A stretch of DNA of 17,523 bases from an uncultured Clostridia bacterium (GTDB taxonomy: Bacteria > Bacillota > Clostridia > Christensenellales > Aristaeellaceae): assembly GCA_937874275.1 (NCBI GenBank), contig CALNAU010000212.1, positions 1 to 17,523 of the forward strand. Direction: 5' to 3'. Position 1 is the stretch's first letter, and every line of letters begins with the position of its first letter. The notes under the pieces were generated by a model. The model did not search any database. It was not told the origin of the DNA and saw only the letters and a program-made list of their open reading frames with translations. Both the position numbers and the translations under genes were made by a program. Below, one piece after another: positions 1-6,931 of this stretch.

Positions 1-41
1 GCGGCCAGCACCACCAGCGCGATTGCGCGTTTAATCGACAT
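1..41 (-). CDS. 5' end of a secreted or membrane protein (partial)
   Basis: Only the first 13 codons are inside the window. They read MSIKRAIALVVLA: a short basic start followed by a hydrophobic run, as in a signal peptide or N-terminal membrane anchor. The ATG (39-41) lies inside the end of the preceding membrane fusion protein gene, so the two overlap by 11 nt in different frames, which points to translational coupling. An AGGCGG-like ribosome binding site sits just upstream. By position it is the fourth gene of the operon with the two sugar-type permeases. A solute-binding protein or an exporter subunit would both fit, but the product cannot be identified from what is visible. Confidence 0.5.
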   Translation of the reverse strand, partial: MSIKRAIALVVLA

Positions 42-1554
42 ATTCCATCACCGCCTGGCCGTCCGACAGCGTCCTGTCCTCCCGGTCCGCGATTTCCACG
101 TAGCTCAGGTCGTCCTCCAGCGAAACCAGCTTGGCCGATGTCTCCAGCACCGTGACGTCCTGCTTTTTCACGGTATAGGTGGTATTGCTCAGCATGCCGC
201 CCCAGCTTTGCTGTACCACAAACACATAGTGCTTGTTGTCGCCGCCCGAGCGCAGGGCGCTGGCGGGGATCAGCGTGGTGGTGCGGGACGCGCGGTAGAC
301 GATGGTCAGGTTTTGCGGCTGGGCCATCAGCTTGCTCAGCCCGCCCAGGGCGGACAGCGTCTCCTGGTCCAGCTCGATGATGGCGTACTTCTTGCCATCG
401 CTGGCCACCTGCACCTCGGTGATGGTCAGCTCCCTGTCGCTGCCCTCCATGACCGCCTTCATGCCCTTGGTGATGGGCTTTTTCACGTCCGTGATGTCGC
501 AGCGGAACACCGGCGTCTCGCCCGGCTTGCTCAGGGTGTAGGCGGGCTTGCTGCCGTCGTACTTGTCCCCGGTCTTGAGGGTGAACTCCGTCAGCCAGCC
601 CTCGCGGGGTGCACGGATGTTCTGCAGGGCAATCTTTTTCTCCTCCAGCTCCAGCATCTGGCGGGACAGCTTGGCGATTTCCTCGCGGAAGCCATCGGTC
701 TTTTTGATGTAGTCAAACACGCCGTCGCCGGTGCGGCGCACCGGGCTGGTGCCCATGTAGATGCGCCGCAGGGCGTCGGTGGCGGCATCCATGGCCACCT
801 TGGCGTCGTATGCCTCCTGCATGGCCTGTTTGAGGTCGGCCATCAGCTTCTCCTTGCGCACCACCTCGGGGTCGGGCGTGGCGGTGGGCGCCGGGCTGGC
901 CGATGCCTCGCCGGCCGCAGGTGCCGCGGTGGGCTGGGCTGTGGGGGCGGGGGTGGCCGCCTCCGCCGTGGGTTCGGGCGTCTGCGCCTGGGCAGGCGCG
1001 TCAGACGCACCGGCCTCCTGCTTGTCGCTGCCCCAGGCCGCAATGTCCTCGGGCAGGGTATAATCCGCCGCCAGGGCAGCCGCCTGCGCCAGGAACAGCT
1101 TGTTATAGTACGTATCCGTGGTGCTCAGCACCTGGTTGTAGGTGCGGTTGTGCTCGCTCTCCTGCGTGATGCGCAGGTGACCGGCCACCTCCACCGTCAG
1201 CTCGCGCACCTTTTTCTCATAGTCCACGCGAATCTTGGCCAGCTCGCTGTCAAACTCGGGCGCGTAGGCGGTAAACAGCGTGTCGCCGGGCTTGATCAGG
1301 TAGCCTGGCCGCGCCATCACCTTGTCCACGATGATGTTCAGCGACCGGGCGTCCTCTATGGTGAAGGGCTCGCCCTGCGAAAAGCGAATTTCGCCCTTGA
1401 CGGCGATCTTGTCCTCCAGCTTGCCGCGGGTGGCGCTGATTTTCTGTATCTTGGCGGTGGTAATGGTTTGCAGCGTGCGGGCAAAAAACATGCAGGCCAG
1501 CAGCACGCAGACCAGTATCAACAGCCATTTCAATGCTTTCTTTTTGGTGTTCAT
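31..1554 (-). CDS. HlyD/MacA-type membrane fusion (periplasmic adaptor) protein
   Basis: A 507-aa protein with one N-terminal membrane segment (about residues 8-26) and the rest outside the cell. It has the usual adaptor plan: a beta-barrel/lipoyl half near 45-100, a long helical hairpin (about 100-165 and 231-312), the returning lipoyl strand with the IRAPREGWLTEF motif (313-324), then a beta-barrel and membrane-proximal domain. Such adaptors normally pair with ABC exporters (MacB or YknYZ type). Between the two hairpin helices is a Pro/Thr/Ala-rich low-complexity stretch (about 182-229), longer than a normal hairpin tip. The AAGGAG ribosome binding site (1561-1566) overlaps the stop codon of the upstream permease, leaving a 10-nt gap, so the genes are one operon. 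The family call is firm; its partner and substrate are unknown, because the genes upstream are importer-type permeases. Confidence 0.85.
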   Translation of the reverse strand: MNTKKKALKWLLILVCVLLACMFFARTLQTITTAKIQKISATRGKLEDKIAVKGEIRFSQGEPFTIEDARSLNIIVDKVMARPGYLIKPGDTLFTAYAPEFDSELAKIRVDYEKKVRELTVEVAGHLRITQESEHNRTYNQVLSTTDTYYNKLFLAQAAALAADYTLPEDIAAWGSDKQEAGASDAPAQAQTPEPTAEAATPAPTAQPTAAPAAGEASASPAPTATPDPEVVRKEKLMADLKQAMQEAYDAKVAMDAATDALRRIYMGTSPVRRTGDGVFDYIKKTDGFREEIAKLSRQMLELEEKKIALQNIRAPREGWLTEFTLKTGDKYDGSKPAYTLSKPGETPVFRCDITDVKKPITKGMKAVMEGSDRELTITEVQVASDGKKYAIIELDQETLSALGGLSKLMAQPQNLTIVYRASRTTTLIPASALRSGGDNKHYVFVVQQSWGGMLSNTTYTVKKQDVTVLETSAKLVSLEDDLSYVEIADREDRTLSDGQAVMEYVD

Positions 1555-1564
1555 CAGCGACTCC

Positions 1565-2458
1565 TTATTTCATATCGCTCAGCTGGATGCCAAGCAGGAT
1601 GTCCTCCTGGAAGTAGGTATACAGCAGCAGCGCGGGCAGTATGTACAGCGCCGCCCCTGTAAAGGCGATGCCCGGCTCGTTGGTGCTCAGCTGGTTAAAC
1701 ATCACCGACAGCGGCATGCGCGCCTGATCGTTGCTCAGGTAAATCAGCGGTTGCTCCACCATGTTCCAGCTGTCGGCGAAGCTCAGCGCCGCCGCCGCGC
1801 CCAGGATGGGCTTTGAGATGGGCAGTACCATGTGCATGTAGCACCGCCAGGTGCCTGCGCCATCCATCATGGCCGCCTCAAACAAATCCCCCGGGATGCC
1901 CACCATGTACTGGCGCACCAGGAAGATATAAAACGGCGAGAACACCATGGGCAGTATCACCGCCCAATGGGTGTTCATCAGCCCCAAGGTGCGCATGGTC
2001 AGCACGCTGGGCGCCATGGTGACCTGGAAGGGCAGCAGCATCAGCATCAAAATGATGAAAAACAGCGCGTCCCGCCCGCGGAACTTGAACCGGCTCAGCG
2101 CGTAGGCCATCATGGGGATGACAATGGATTGCCCCAGTAGGATGGCCAGCGTGTACAGGGCGGAGTTGACAAACAGCTGCAAGTACACGGGCTTCTCAAT
2201 CAGCAGGCTGTAGTACTGGCGCAGCGACACCATGGATGGCGACAGCAGGATGTCCATCCACTGGCCTTCCTTGTAGTTGTTGCGCGTGGCCAGGTAGGCC
2301 TTCATCTCGCTCATGGGGAAGAACGAGTACAGGAAGGTGAGCACGATGGGCAGCACCGTTAGCGCGCAGATGATGGTGAGCGCGATGTAGCTGATGATGC
2401 GCCCCGGCCGCAGCGGCCGGCGGTGGTGATGGCGCAGGTCGCGCGTCTTAACGGTCAT
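1565..2458 (-). CDS. Sugar-type ABC transporter permease, MalG/UgpE-like
   Basis: A 297-aa inner-membrane permease with about six membrane helices, of the carbohydrate-uptake (CUT1) ABC class. The diagnostic EAA loop, which contacts the ATPase, is clear at about residues 194-213 (EAAMMDGAGTWRCYMHMVLP). The basic N-terminus (residues 5-20, His/Arg-rich) is cytoplasmic. The start at 2458 was chosen over an in-frame ATG 51 nt further upstream because AAGGGGGTG precedes it at normal spacing and the extra residues are unlike the family. It overlaps the MalF-like gene by 11 nt. No ATPase gene of this class is in the window; such systems often share one MsmK-type ATPase encoded elsewhere (known for the family). 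The substrate (sugar, sugar phosphate, glycerol phosphate or other) cannot be read from the sequence. Confidence 0.92.
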   Translation of the reverse strand: MTVKTRDLRHHHRRPLRPGRIISYIALTIICALTVLPIVLTFLYSFFPMSEMKAYLATRNNYKEGQWMDILLSPSMVSLRQYYSLLIEKPVYLQLFVNSALYTLAILLGQSIVIPMMAYALSRFKFRGRDALFFIILMLMLLPFQVTMAPSVLTMRTLGLMNTHWAVILPMVFSPFYIFLVRQYMVGIPGDLFEAAMMDGAGTWRCYMHMVLPISKPILGAAAALSFADSWNMVEQPLIYLSNDQARMPLSVMFNQLSTNEPGIAFTGAALYILPALLLYTYFQEDILLGIQLSDMK

Positions 2459-3299
2459 GCCCGCGCACCCCCTTGCCCAGATACAGCAGCCCGAACAGCG
2501 CGAACACAATCAGCGCGAAGCTGTAGGCCGCCGTGGTCACCAGCTGGTAATCCAGCTTGGCGAACTGGTTGTTCATATAGTGCTGCAAGGTATACACCTC
2601 GTCGCGCGGGTAGGCCCCGCCGATGAAGTAGACCTCCTTGAATATCTTGAACGCGTTGACCCACGCCAGCACAAAGACCAGAAAGGCAGTGGGCAGTATC
2701 AGCGGCAGGGTAATCTTTGTCTCTTGCTGGATGACGCTGGCGCCCTCCAGGCGGGCAAACTCGTACAGCTCATCGGGCACACTGGACAGCGCGGCAGAAA
2801 AGATGACCACTGAAAAGCCCACGTTCTTCCATATATACAGCAGCACCACCGGCACGCGCAGCGCCCCGGTCTCCAGCCACAGCACGCGCTGGCCGCCCAT
2901 GGCCTCCACGATGCGGTTGATGGGGCCGCCGAAGTCAAACAAAATCATCCAGATAATCAGCAGCGCGGAGGACGGCACCAGGTAGGGCATCAGCAGCAGG
3001 TTGCGAAAGCCCAGGGATTTCTCCCGCAGCGCGCGCAGCATCACCGCCAGGATAAACGCGAACAGGAAAATGAGCGGCGCCGACAGCAGCGACAGCTCCA
3101 GCGAGTTTTTGAGCCCCAGGCGAAACACCTCGTTCTCCCACACCCGCTGATAGTTCTCAAACCAGACGAACCGGTTTTCAATCGTGCCGTCCGTCATGCT
3201 GAAATAGATGCCGCCCAGGAAGGGAACCACGTAAAAGACCAACAGCCCAATCAGGCCCGGCAGCAGGAAGAGCCATAGGCTCTTCTTCTTTTTGAACAT
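2448..3299 (-). CDS. Sugar-type ABC transporter permease, MalF/UgpA-like
   Basis: A 283-aa permease with six predicted helices, beginning with a Lys-rich tail (MFKKKKSLWLF) and a first helix at about 9-30. The EAA loop is at about 178-200 (YEFARLEGASVIQQETKITL, followed by PLI). Its length matches the short MalF/UgpA form that lacks the large extra periplasmic loop of E. coli MalF. It is the first gene of the minus-strand operon and has a strong ribosome binding site (AAAGGAGAAGG, about 3300-3312). The 270-nt region upstream contains 11-bp-spaced direct repeats that also occur before the propeller-SBP genes near 13880. It should form a heterodimer with the MalG-like product encoded just downstream. 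Confidence 0.92.
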   Translation of the reverse strand: MFKKKKSLWLFLLPGLIGLLVFYVVPFLGGIYFSMTDGTIENRFVWFENYQRVWENEVFRLGLKNSLELSLLSAPLIFLFAFILAVMLRALREKSLGFRNLLLMPYLVPSSALLIIWMILFDFGGPINRIVEAMGGQRVLWLETGALRVPVVLLYIWKNVGFSVVIFSAALSSVPDELYEFARLEGASVIQQETKITLPLILPTAFLVFVLAWVNAFKIFKEVYFIGGAYPRDEVYTLQHYMNNQFAKLDYQLVTTAAYSFALIVFALFGLLYLGKGVRGHDR

Positions 3300-3388
3300 C
3301 CCTTCTCCTTTCGCCGTGTGATCCCAATCACTATACCGCCTCGGCCAGGCAGCCGCAAGCCAAAACCATCACGGAATGGTCTTGGAAT

Positions 3389-3405
3389 TGTAAACCTTTT
3401 GTCAC
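3389..3405 (-). promoter_or_regulatory. 11-bp-spaced direct repeat, PhoP/PhoB-box-like, before the permease operon
   Basis: On the minus strand the sequence reads GTGACA, five bases, then TTTACA, so two related hexamers repeat with an 11-bp period about 90-106 nt before the permease start. The adjoining 12-mer TTACAATTCCAA (3382-3393) is repeated exactly at 13870-13881. Hexamers of the form TT(A/C/T)ACA spaced by five bases are the known layout of Gram-positive PhoP sites. OmpR-family regulators in general bind such 11-bp direct repeats. TACAAT within the motif could instead be a -10 box, although no good -35 lies upstream of it. Confidence 0.4.
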
Positions 3406-3453
3406 AAGACGGCCGAATGCATGCCCACCCCAGCCATGGGTGTACCGGATGCA

Positions 3454-3481
3454 GGGGGTGCAGCGGGTTGAGGGGGTGGGG
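3454..3481 (+). other. Potential G-quadruplex tract
   Basis: Four runs of three or more G (3454-3458, 3465-3467, 3472-3476, 3478-3481) are separated by loops of 6, 4 and 1 nt, meeting the usual G3+N1-7 rule on the plus strand. It lies between the operon terminator at 3517-3553 and the direct repeats at 3389-3405. The plus strand is the template for the minus-strand operon, but the tract is probably upstream of the transcription start. Confidence 0.45.
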
Positions 3482-3516
3482 AGGAGTTGGCATCCCAGCT
3501 GGTCTCCGTGTACAGC

Positions 3517-3553
3517 AAAAGGCCTGCCGGTATGCAAATCGGCAGGCCTTTTT
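3517..3553 (-). terminator. Rho-independent terminator of the ABC-2 exporter operon (probably bidirectional)
   Basis: A perfect 13-bp stem (AAAAGGCCTGCCG, 3517-3529, with its complement at 3540-3552) encloses a 10-nt loop. It begins 16 nt after the stop codon of the last exporter gene at 3570. Read on the minus strand the hairpin ends in TTTT; on the plus strand it ends in TTTTT, so it can stop transcripts from either side. Confidence 0.9.
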
Positions 3554-3569
3554 GACGATATCTACAGCG

Positions 3570-4748
3570 CTATATCCCCCGCTGCCGCCGGATTTTGTTG
3601 ACCAGCAACGTGGCGCCCAGCAGCACGCCCAGCATCAGCGTCATGATGCCCATGCCCTGCCAGTATGTGTGCAGCGGCGCGGTGCCCAGTTCGCCGGCGT
3701 CGCCCACAGCGCGCACCGCGGTGGTGTACCAGTAGGCGGGCAGCACCTTGCCGATGCGCACCACGCCCTCGCCCAGCACCTCGATGGGCACGAACACACC
3801 GCCCAGAAAGCTGCTGCCCAGGGCCACCACATTGGTCACCCCCGTGATGACGTTCTGCTTTTGCGTGATGGCGCAGGCCAGCAGGGCGATGCTCATGCTG
3901 ATGAGCATATACAGGAAGCTGCCCAGCAGCATCAGCCCAAACCGGGGTGTCAGCACATGGGCCAGCGACAGCCTCGAGGTAATGGCGCCCACCACCACCA
4001 ACACCACCCAGATGACGCTGCTGTAGGTAAGCGCGGCCAGCACCATCTGCCCGTTGCGGCGCGTTTCGCTCAGGCTTGATACCCTTGTGCGCAGCACCAG
4101 GTTGCGCTTGAGCAGCGCCGCCATCACCATGCCTACGCCACTGGTAATGGCCGCCAGCAGCGGGTAGCTGATGTAGCGGAAGTACCAGGCCATGGTGGTG
4201 TTGGTGTCCTCCTCGGCCTGCTTGGCCTGTACAATGGGGATTTCCTGCTTCAAGTCCCCCTCCACACGGGCGATGCTTTGGGCCAGGTCCTCTTGGGGGA
4301 TACGCTCGCGGTACAGGCGCAGGGTGGCCAGGTAGCGGTTCACATAGGCATCCACATACATGTGCGTATAGTCGTTGGGGCTGGCGTATGTTTTCAGCTG
4401 CATGGGTTCCCCCGCCAGCAGCGATTGTCCAAAGCCCTGCGGGATATCCAGCACATAGTCCACATCCCGCCAGAACAGCGCGTCGGTCACCGCCCGCTCG
4501 CCCTCGCCAATGTCCACCAGGCGGGCGCGGTCACCTACAAAGGATATCAGCCCGCGGGTAACCGGGTCCTCCCCATCGTGGTTGTAGACGGCCAGGCGAT
4601 AATCCTGTGTGGATACCACCAGGTCGTCCTGCTTTTCCCCCATGGAGAAGGTAATCATCACGCTCATCATCACCATGATGCCGATGTAGAGGATGACGGG
4701 CCACAGGTTGCGCCTGGCCGCCTGGAAGAATGCCTTAAATACTGTCAT
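3570..4748 (-). CDS. ABC-2 type exporter permease (second subunit)
   Basis: A 392-aa membrane protein with the ABC-2 layout: one N-terminal helix (about 15-34), a large extracellular domain (about 40-195), then roughly five helices to the end, with the typical conserved SSFLGGVFVP segment followed by a Leu/Gly-rich final helix. It overlaps the preceding permease gene by 14 nt and has a GGGGAGG ribosome binding site inside that gene. It should pair with that permease and the ATPase encoded at 5873-6808. Such exporters move antibiotics, antimicrobial peptides or lipids (family knowledge). The two permeases share layout and N-terminal pattern (TVFKAFFQ and VFRTVFQ), so they are likely ancient duplicates. 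Confidence 0.9.
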   Translation of the reverse strand: MTVFKAFFQAARRNLWPVILYIGIMVMMSVMITFSMGEKQDDLVVSTQDYRLAVYNHDGEDPVTRGLISFVGDRARLVDIGEGERAVTDALFWRDVDYVLDIPQGFGQSLLAGEPMQLKTYASPNDYTHMYVDAYVNRYLATLRLYRERIPQEDLAQSIARVEGDLKQEIPIVQAKQAEEDTNTTMAWYFRYISYPLLAAITSGVGMVMAALLKRNLVLRTRVSSLSETRRNGQMVLAALTYSSVIWVVLVVVGAITSRLSLAHVLTPRFGLMLLGSFLYMLISMSIALLACAITQKQNVITGVTNVVALGSSFLGGVFVPIEVLGEGVVRIGKVLPAYWYTTAVRAVGDAGELGTAPLHTYWQGMGIMTLMLGVLLGATLLVNKIRRQRGI

Positions 4749-5880
4749 GATAACGCCTCCCCAGGGTCACCGCCACCACCGCGGCAAACAGCGCGCACGC
4801 CAGCAGCATGCTGATGAGGTATTGGTAGTTGTTCTCCCGGTAGTAGTACAGCGAGTACAATGCATCCACAATCATGGTGCCGGGGTTGATGCGGCTGAGC
4901 CACGGCAGCGACGTATCCACCAGCCGCTTCACCCGGTCGCTCATCAGGCCGGTCAGGAAACTGCTGAACAAGTACACGCTGGTGGTCACACCCAGGATGG
5001 CGTTGGCGCTGCCCCGCACCATGCAGGCAACCGCCATGCCCAGCAGAAACCCCATCAGCGTGCCCACCGCCAGGATGACCAGCAGGTACGGGATGTTATC
5101 CCCCAGGTGTTTGCCCAGCACCAGCGTCATATAGGCCAGCACGATGAAGCTCATGGCCACCTGCACCAACCAGGAGGCCGTGCCGGCCGCCGCCACGCGT
5201 AGCCATTTGCTGGCGGGCGAGATGGCGCCGCGCGCCCCTTCGGCGGATTTGTCCGCCTGCTGCAGGATGACAATCATGGCGCCGGCCGAGCACGCGCCCA
5301 GGCAGGTCATGGCCAACAGGGCGAAATAATAGATGCTGTCCGGGGTCATCCGGTCGCGGTTGATGCTGGCCGTCTGGGTGTAGTCCATCTGGTTTAGTTC
5401 AGCCGCGATGTGCGACACCGGGATGAGGGGGTTTTGCCGCATCAGGCCGGTGATGGTCTGTTTGGTGGCGTCAACCTGGTCCAGCACCTGCTTGACGACC
5501 ACCTGTTGGGGCCCCACCCGGTTGGTCATCAGTTGGGGCAGGCCGCCATCCATGACGGCGGCAGCCACCTGACCGTCCAGCACCATGGTCCTGGCCTGCT
5601 CGGTGTTCTCCGCCGTGTGCAGTTCAAGCAGCCGCGCCTCCCCATCCTGCCCCAGCGGGATGTCGCCCAGGATGTCCTTCAGGTTGTACAGCGGGTTGAC
5701 CTGCGCGGGCGCCACATAGGCTACCGGGATGGGCTCACGGATGATTTCCGCCGTGTAGATGTTGGAAAACGCCATGGAAAAGAAGGTGGACAGCAGCAGC
5801 GGGAAGGCCAGGCTCCAGAACAGCACGGACTTTTGCCGCAGGGTAATCAACAGGTTGTATTGAAAGACCGTTCTAAACAC
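4735..5880 (-). CDS. ABC-2 type exporter permease (first subunit), GTG start
   Basis: An integral membrane protein of 381 aa: an N-terminal helix (about 16-38), an extracellular domain (about 40-195), then five or six helices. The start chosen is GTG at 5878-5880. It overlaps the last 8 nt of the ATPase gene and is preceded at good spacing by GGAAAGGAG. The open frame runs 39 nt further upstream to an ATG inside the ATPase, but that extension (Cys/Arg-rich) is a shadow of the ATPase reading. The same GACAGT(G/A)TTTA context begins the second permease. It probably forms a heterodimer with that protein, powered by the ATPase encoded upstream. Confidence 0.88.
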   Translation of the reverse strand: MFRTVFQYNLLITLRQKSVLFWSLAFPLLLSTFFSMAFSNIYTAEIIREPIPVAYVAPAQVNPLYNLKDILGDIPLGQDGEARLLELHTAENTEQARTMVLDGQVAAAVMDGGLPQLMTNRVGPQQVVVKQVLDQVDATKQTITGLMRQNPLIPVSHIAAELNQMDYTQTASINRDRMTPDSIYYFALLAMTCLGACSAGAMIVILQQADKSAEGARGAISPASKWLRVAAAGTASWLVQVAMSFIVLAYMTLVLGKHLGDNIPYLLVILAVGTLMGFLLGMAVACMVRGSANAILGVTTSVYLFSSFLTGLMSDRVKRLVDTSLPWLSRINPGTMIVDALYSLYYYRENNYQYLISMLLACALFAAVVAVTLGRRYHDSI

Positions 5881-6808
5881 TGTCGCGCAGCTCCTTTCCC
5901 GTGACCTCCAGAAACACATCGTTAAGGGTGGGCTGGCGCAGGCTCATTTCGCCGATGGCGATGTCCCGCTGCTCCAGAAAGTTGATGAGGCCCGCCACCT
6001 TGCTCTCGCCGCGCGTCATATCCAGCACCAGCGTGTCCTCCTGCACATCCACCCGGCTGATGAAGGGCAGCTGGCGGATGGCGTCCACATCCTGCCGGCT
6101 GTGGTTGACCAGGCGGATGCGCACCTGGTCGCCCAGGTTGACGGAGGCCTTCAGCTCATCCTTGGTGCCGGTGAGGATGGCCTTGCCCTTGTCCATGATG
6201 GTAATCATGGTGCACAGCTGCTCCACCTCCTCCATATAATGGCTGGTGTACAGCACCGTGACGCCATGCTGGTTCAGCTGCCGGATGCCCTCCAGGATGC
6301 TGTTTCGGCTCTGGGGGTCAACGGCCACGGTGGGCTCATCCAGTATCAGCAGCCTAGGCTTGTGGGCAATGCCGCACGCGATGTTGAGCCGCCGCTTCAG
6401 GCCGCCCGATAGCTTCTTAGGCAGAAACTTGCGAAATTTCTCCAGCCCGCAAAAGGCGATGGCCTCATCCACCAACTGCTTTCGCTTGCGCACGTCCGCC
6501 ACATACAGGCCGCAGAAGTAGTCGATGTTCTCCTGCACATTCAGCTCCTCCATCAGGGCGACCTCCTGCGGCACCAGACCGATATCCCGCTTAAGGGCGT
6601 AGGAGGTGGGCTTCATCTGCTGGCCGAACACCGTGATATCACCCTTCTGGATGGTAAGCAGCGCCAGCATGCAGTTGATGGCGGTGGATTTGCCCGAGCC
6701 ATTGGGCCCCAGCAGCCCGTATATCTCCCGCGCCTGCACATGCAGGTCAAAGTGATCCAGCGCCACCAGCTCCTTGTAGCGCTTGACAACCCCATTCATC
6801 TGAATCAT
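5873..6808 (-). CDS. ABC exporter ATP-binding protein
   Basis: A 311-aa cytoplasmic ATPase of the drug/antibiotic-export (CcmA/NatA/DrrA-like) class. Visible motifs are Walker A GPNGSGKST (34-42), Q-loop Gln81, signature LSGGLKRR (133-140), Walker B LLILDEPT (153-160, catalytic Glu158), and the switch His190. After the nucleotide-binding domain comes a C-terminal extension ending QPTLNDVFLEVTGKELRD, the usual tail of this class. The start at 6808 was chosen because AAGGAGG (6819-6825) stands 10 nt before it; an in-frame ATG at 6832 precedes that ribosome binding site and is not credible. First gene of the exporter operon, divergent from the two-component genes that probably control it. Confidence 0.95.
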   Translation of the reverse strand: MIQMNGVVKRYKELVALDHFDLHVQAREIYGLLGPNGSGKSTAINCMLALLTIQKGDITVFGQQMKPTSYALKRDIGLVPQEVALMEELNVQENIDYFCGLYVADVRKRKQLVDEAIAFCGLEKFRKFLPKKLSGGLKRRLNIACGIAHKPRLLILDEPTVAVDPQSRNSILEGIRQLNQHGVTVLYTSHYMEEVEQLCTMITIMDKGKAILTGTKDELKASVNLGDQVRIRLVNHSRQDVDAIRQLPFISRVDVQEDTLVLDMTRGESKVAGLINFLEQRDIAIGEMSLRQPTLNDVFLEVTGKELRDSV

Positions 6809-6834
6809 TCGTCCATTCCTCCTTGTACACATTC

Positions 6835-6863
6835 AGTATAGCCAACCGGGCGCCCGCCGCCAG
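6835..6863 (-). promoter_or_regulatory. Probable promoter of the ABC-2 exporter operon
   Basis: On the minus strand a good -10 (TATACT, 6835-6840) is preceded after 17 nt by CTGGCG (6858-6863), a poor -35. A weak -35 with TGTCAT boxes directly upstream fits a promoter needing an activator. The predicted start lies close before the ATPase ribosome binding site. Confidence 0.55.
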
Positions 6864-6870
6864 TGGCGCG

Positions 6871-6899
6871 TGTCATCACCCTGTCATGACAAATGTCAT
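6871..6899. promoter_or_regulatory. Triple TGTCAT boxes, probable response-regulator operator
   Basis: TGTCAT occurs at 6871-6876, 6882-6887 and 6894-6899, spaced 11 and 12 nt, in the divergent region. The middle copy is part of the perfect 10-bp palindrome TGTCATGACA (6882-6891). NarL/LuxR-type regulators usually bind such short inverted half-sites. The position is just upstream of the exporter -35 and overlaps the kinase -35, so one bound protein could control both directions. Confidence 0.55.
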
Positions 6900-6914
6900 G
6901 CCCTGTGCTAAGAT
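6886..6914 (+). promoter_or_regulatory. Promoter of the kinase/regulator operon
   Basis: ATGACA (6886-6891, five of six matches to the -35 consensus), a 17-nt spacer, then TAAGAT (6909-6914) as -10. The expected transcript start near 6921 gives a leader of only about 11 nt before the ATG at 6932. The -35 lies in the TGTCAT palindrome, suggesting autoregulation. Confidence 0.6.
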
Positions 6915-6931
6915 GCCCTGGGGGTGAATGC

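Noticed and set aside
208..1662. 484-codon open frame on the plus strand
   Set aside because: It is antisense to the membrane fusion protein and the permease end, has no ribosome binding site, and its translation is His/Gly/Arg/Leu-rich low-complexity sequence typical of a shadow frame in GC-rich DNA.
3251..3493. Minus-strand reading with NPLHPLHPVHP repeats
   Set aside because: The repeats come from the C-rich tract opposite the G-runs; the frame overlaps the true permease start and has no ribosome binding site or continuation.
3318..4079. 253-codon open frame on the plus strand
   Set aside because: It runs antisense through the terminator and the ABC-2 permease; the product is His/Gln-rich with no domain, and the opposite strand holds a clear membrane protein.
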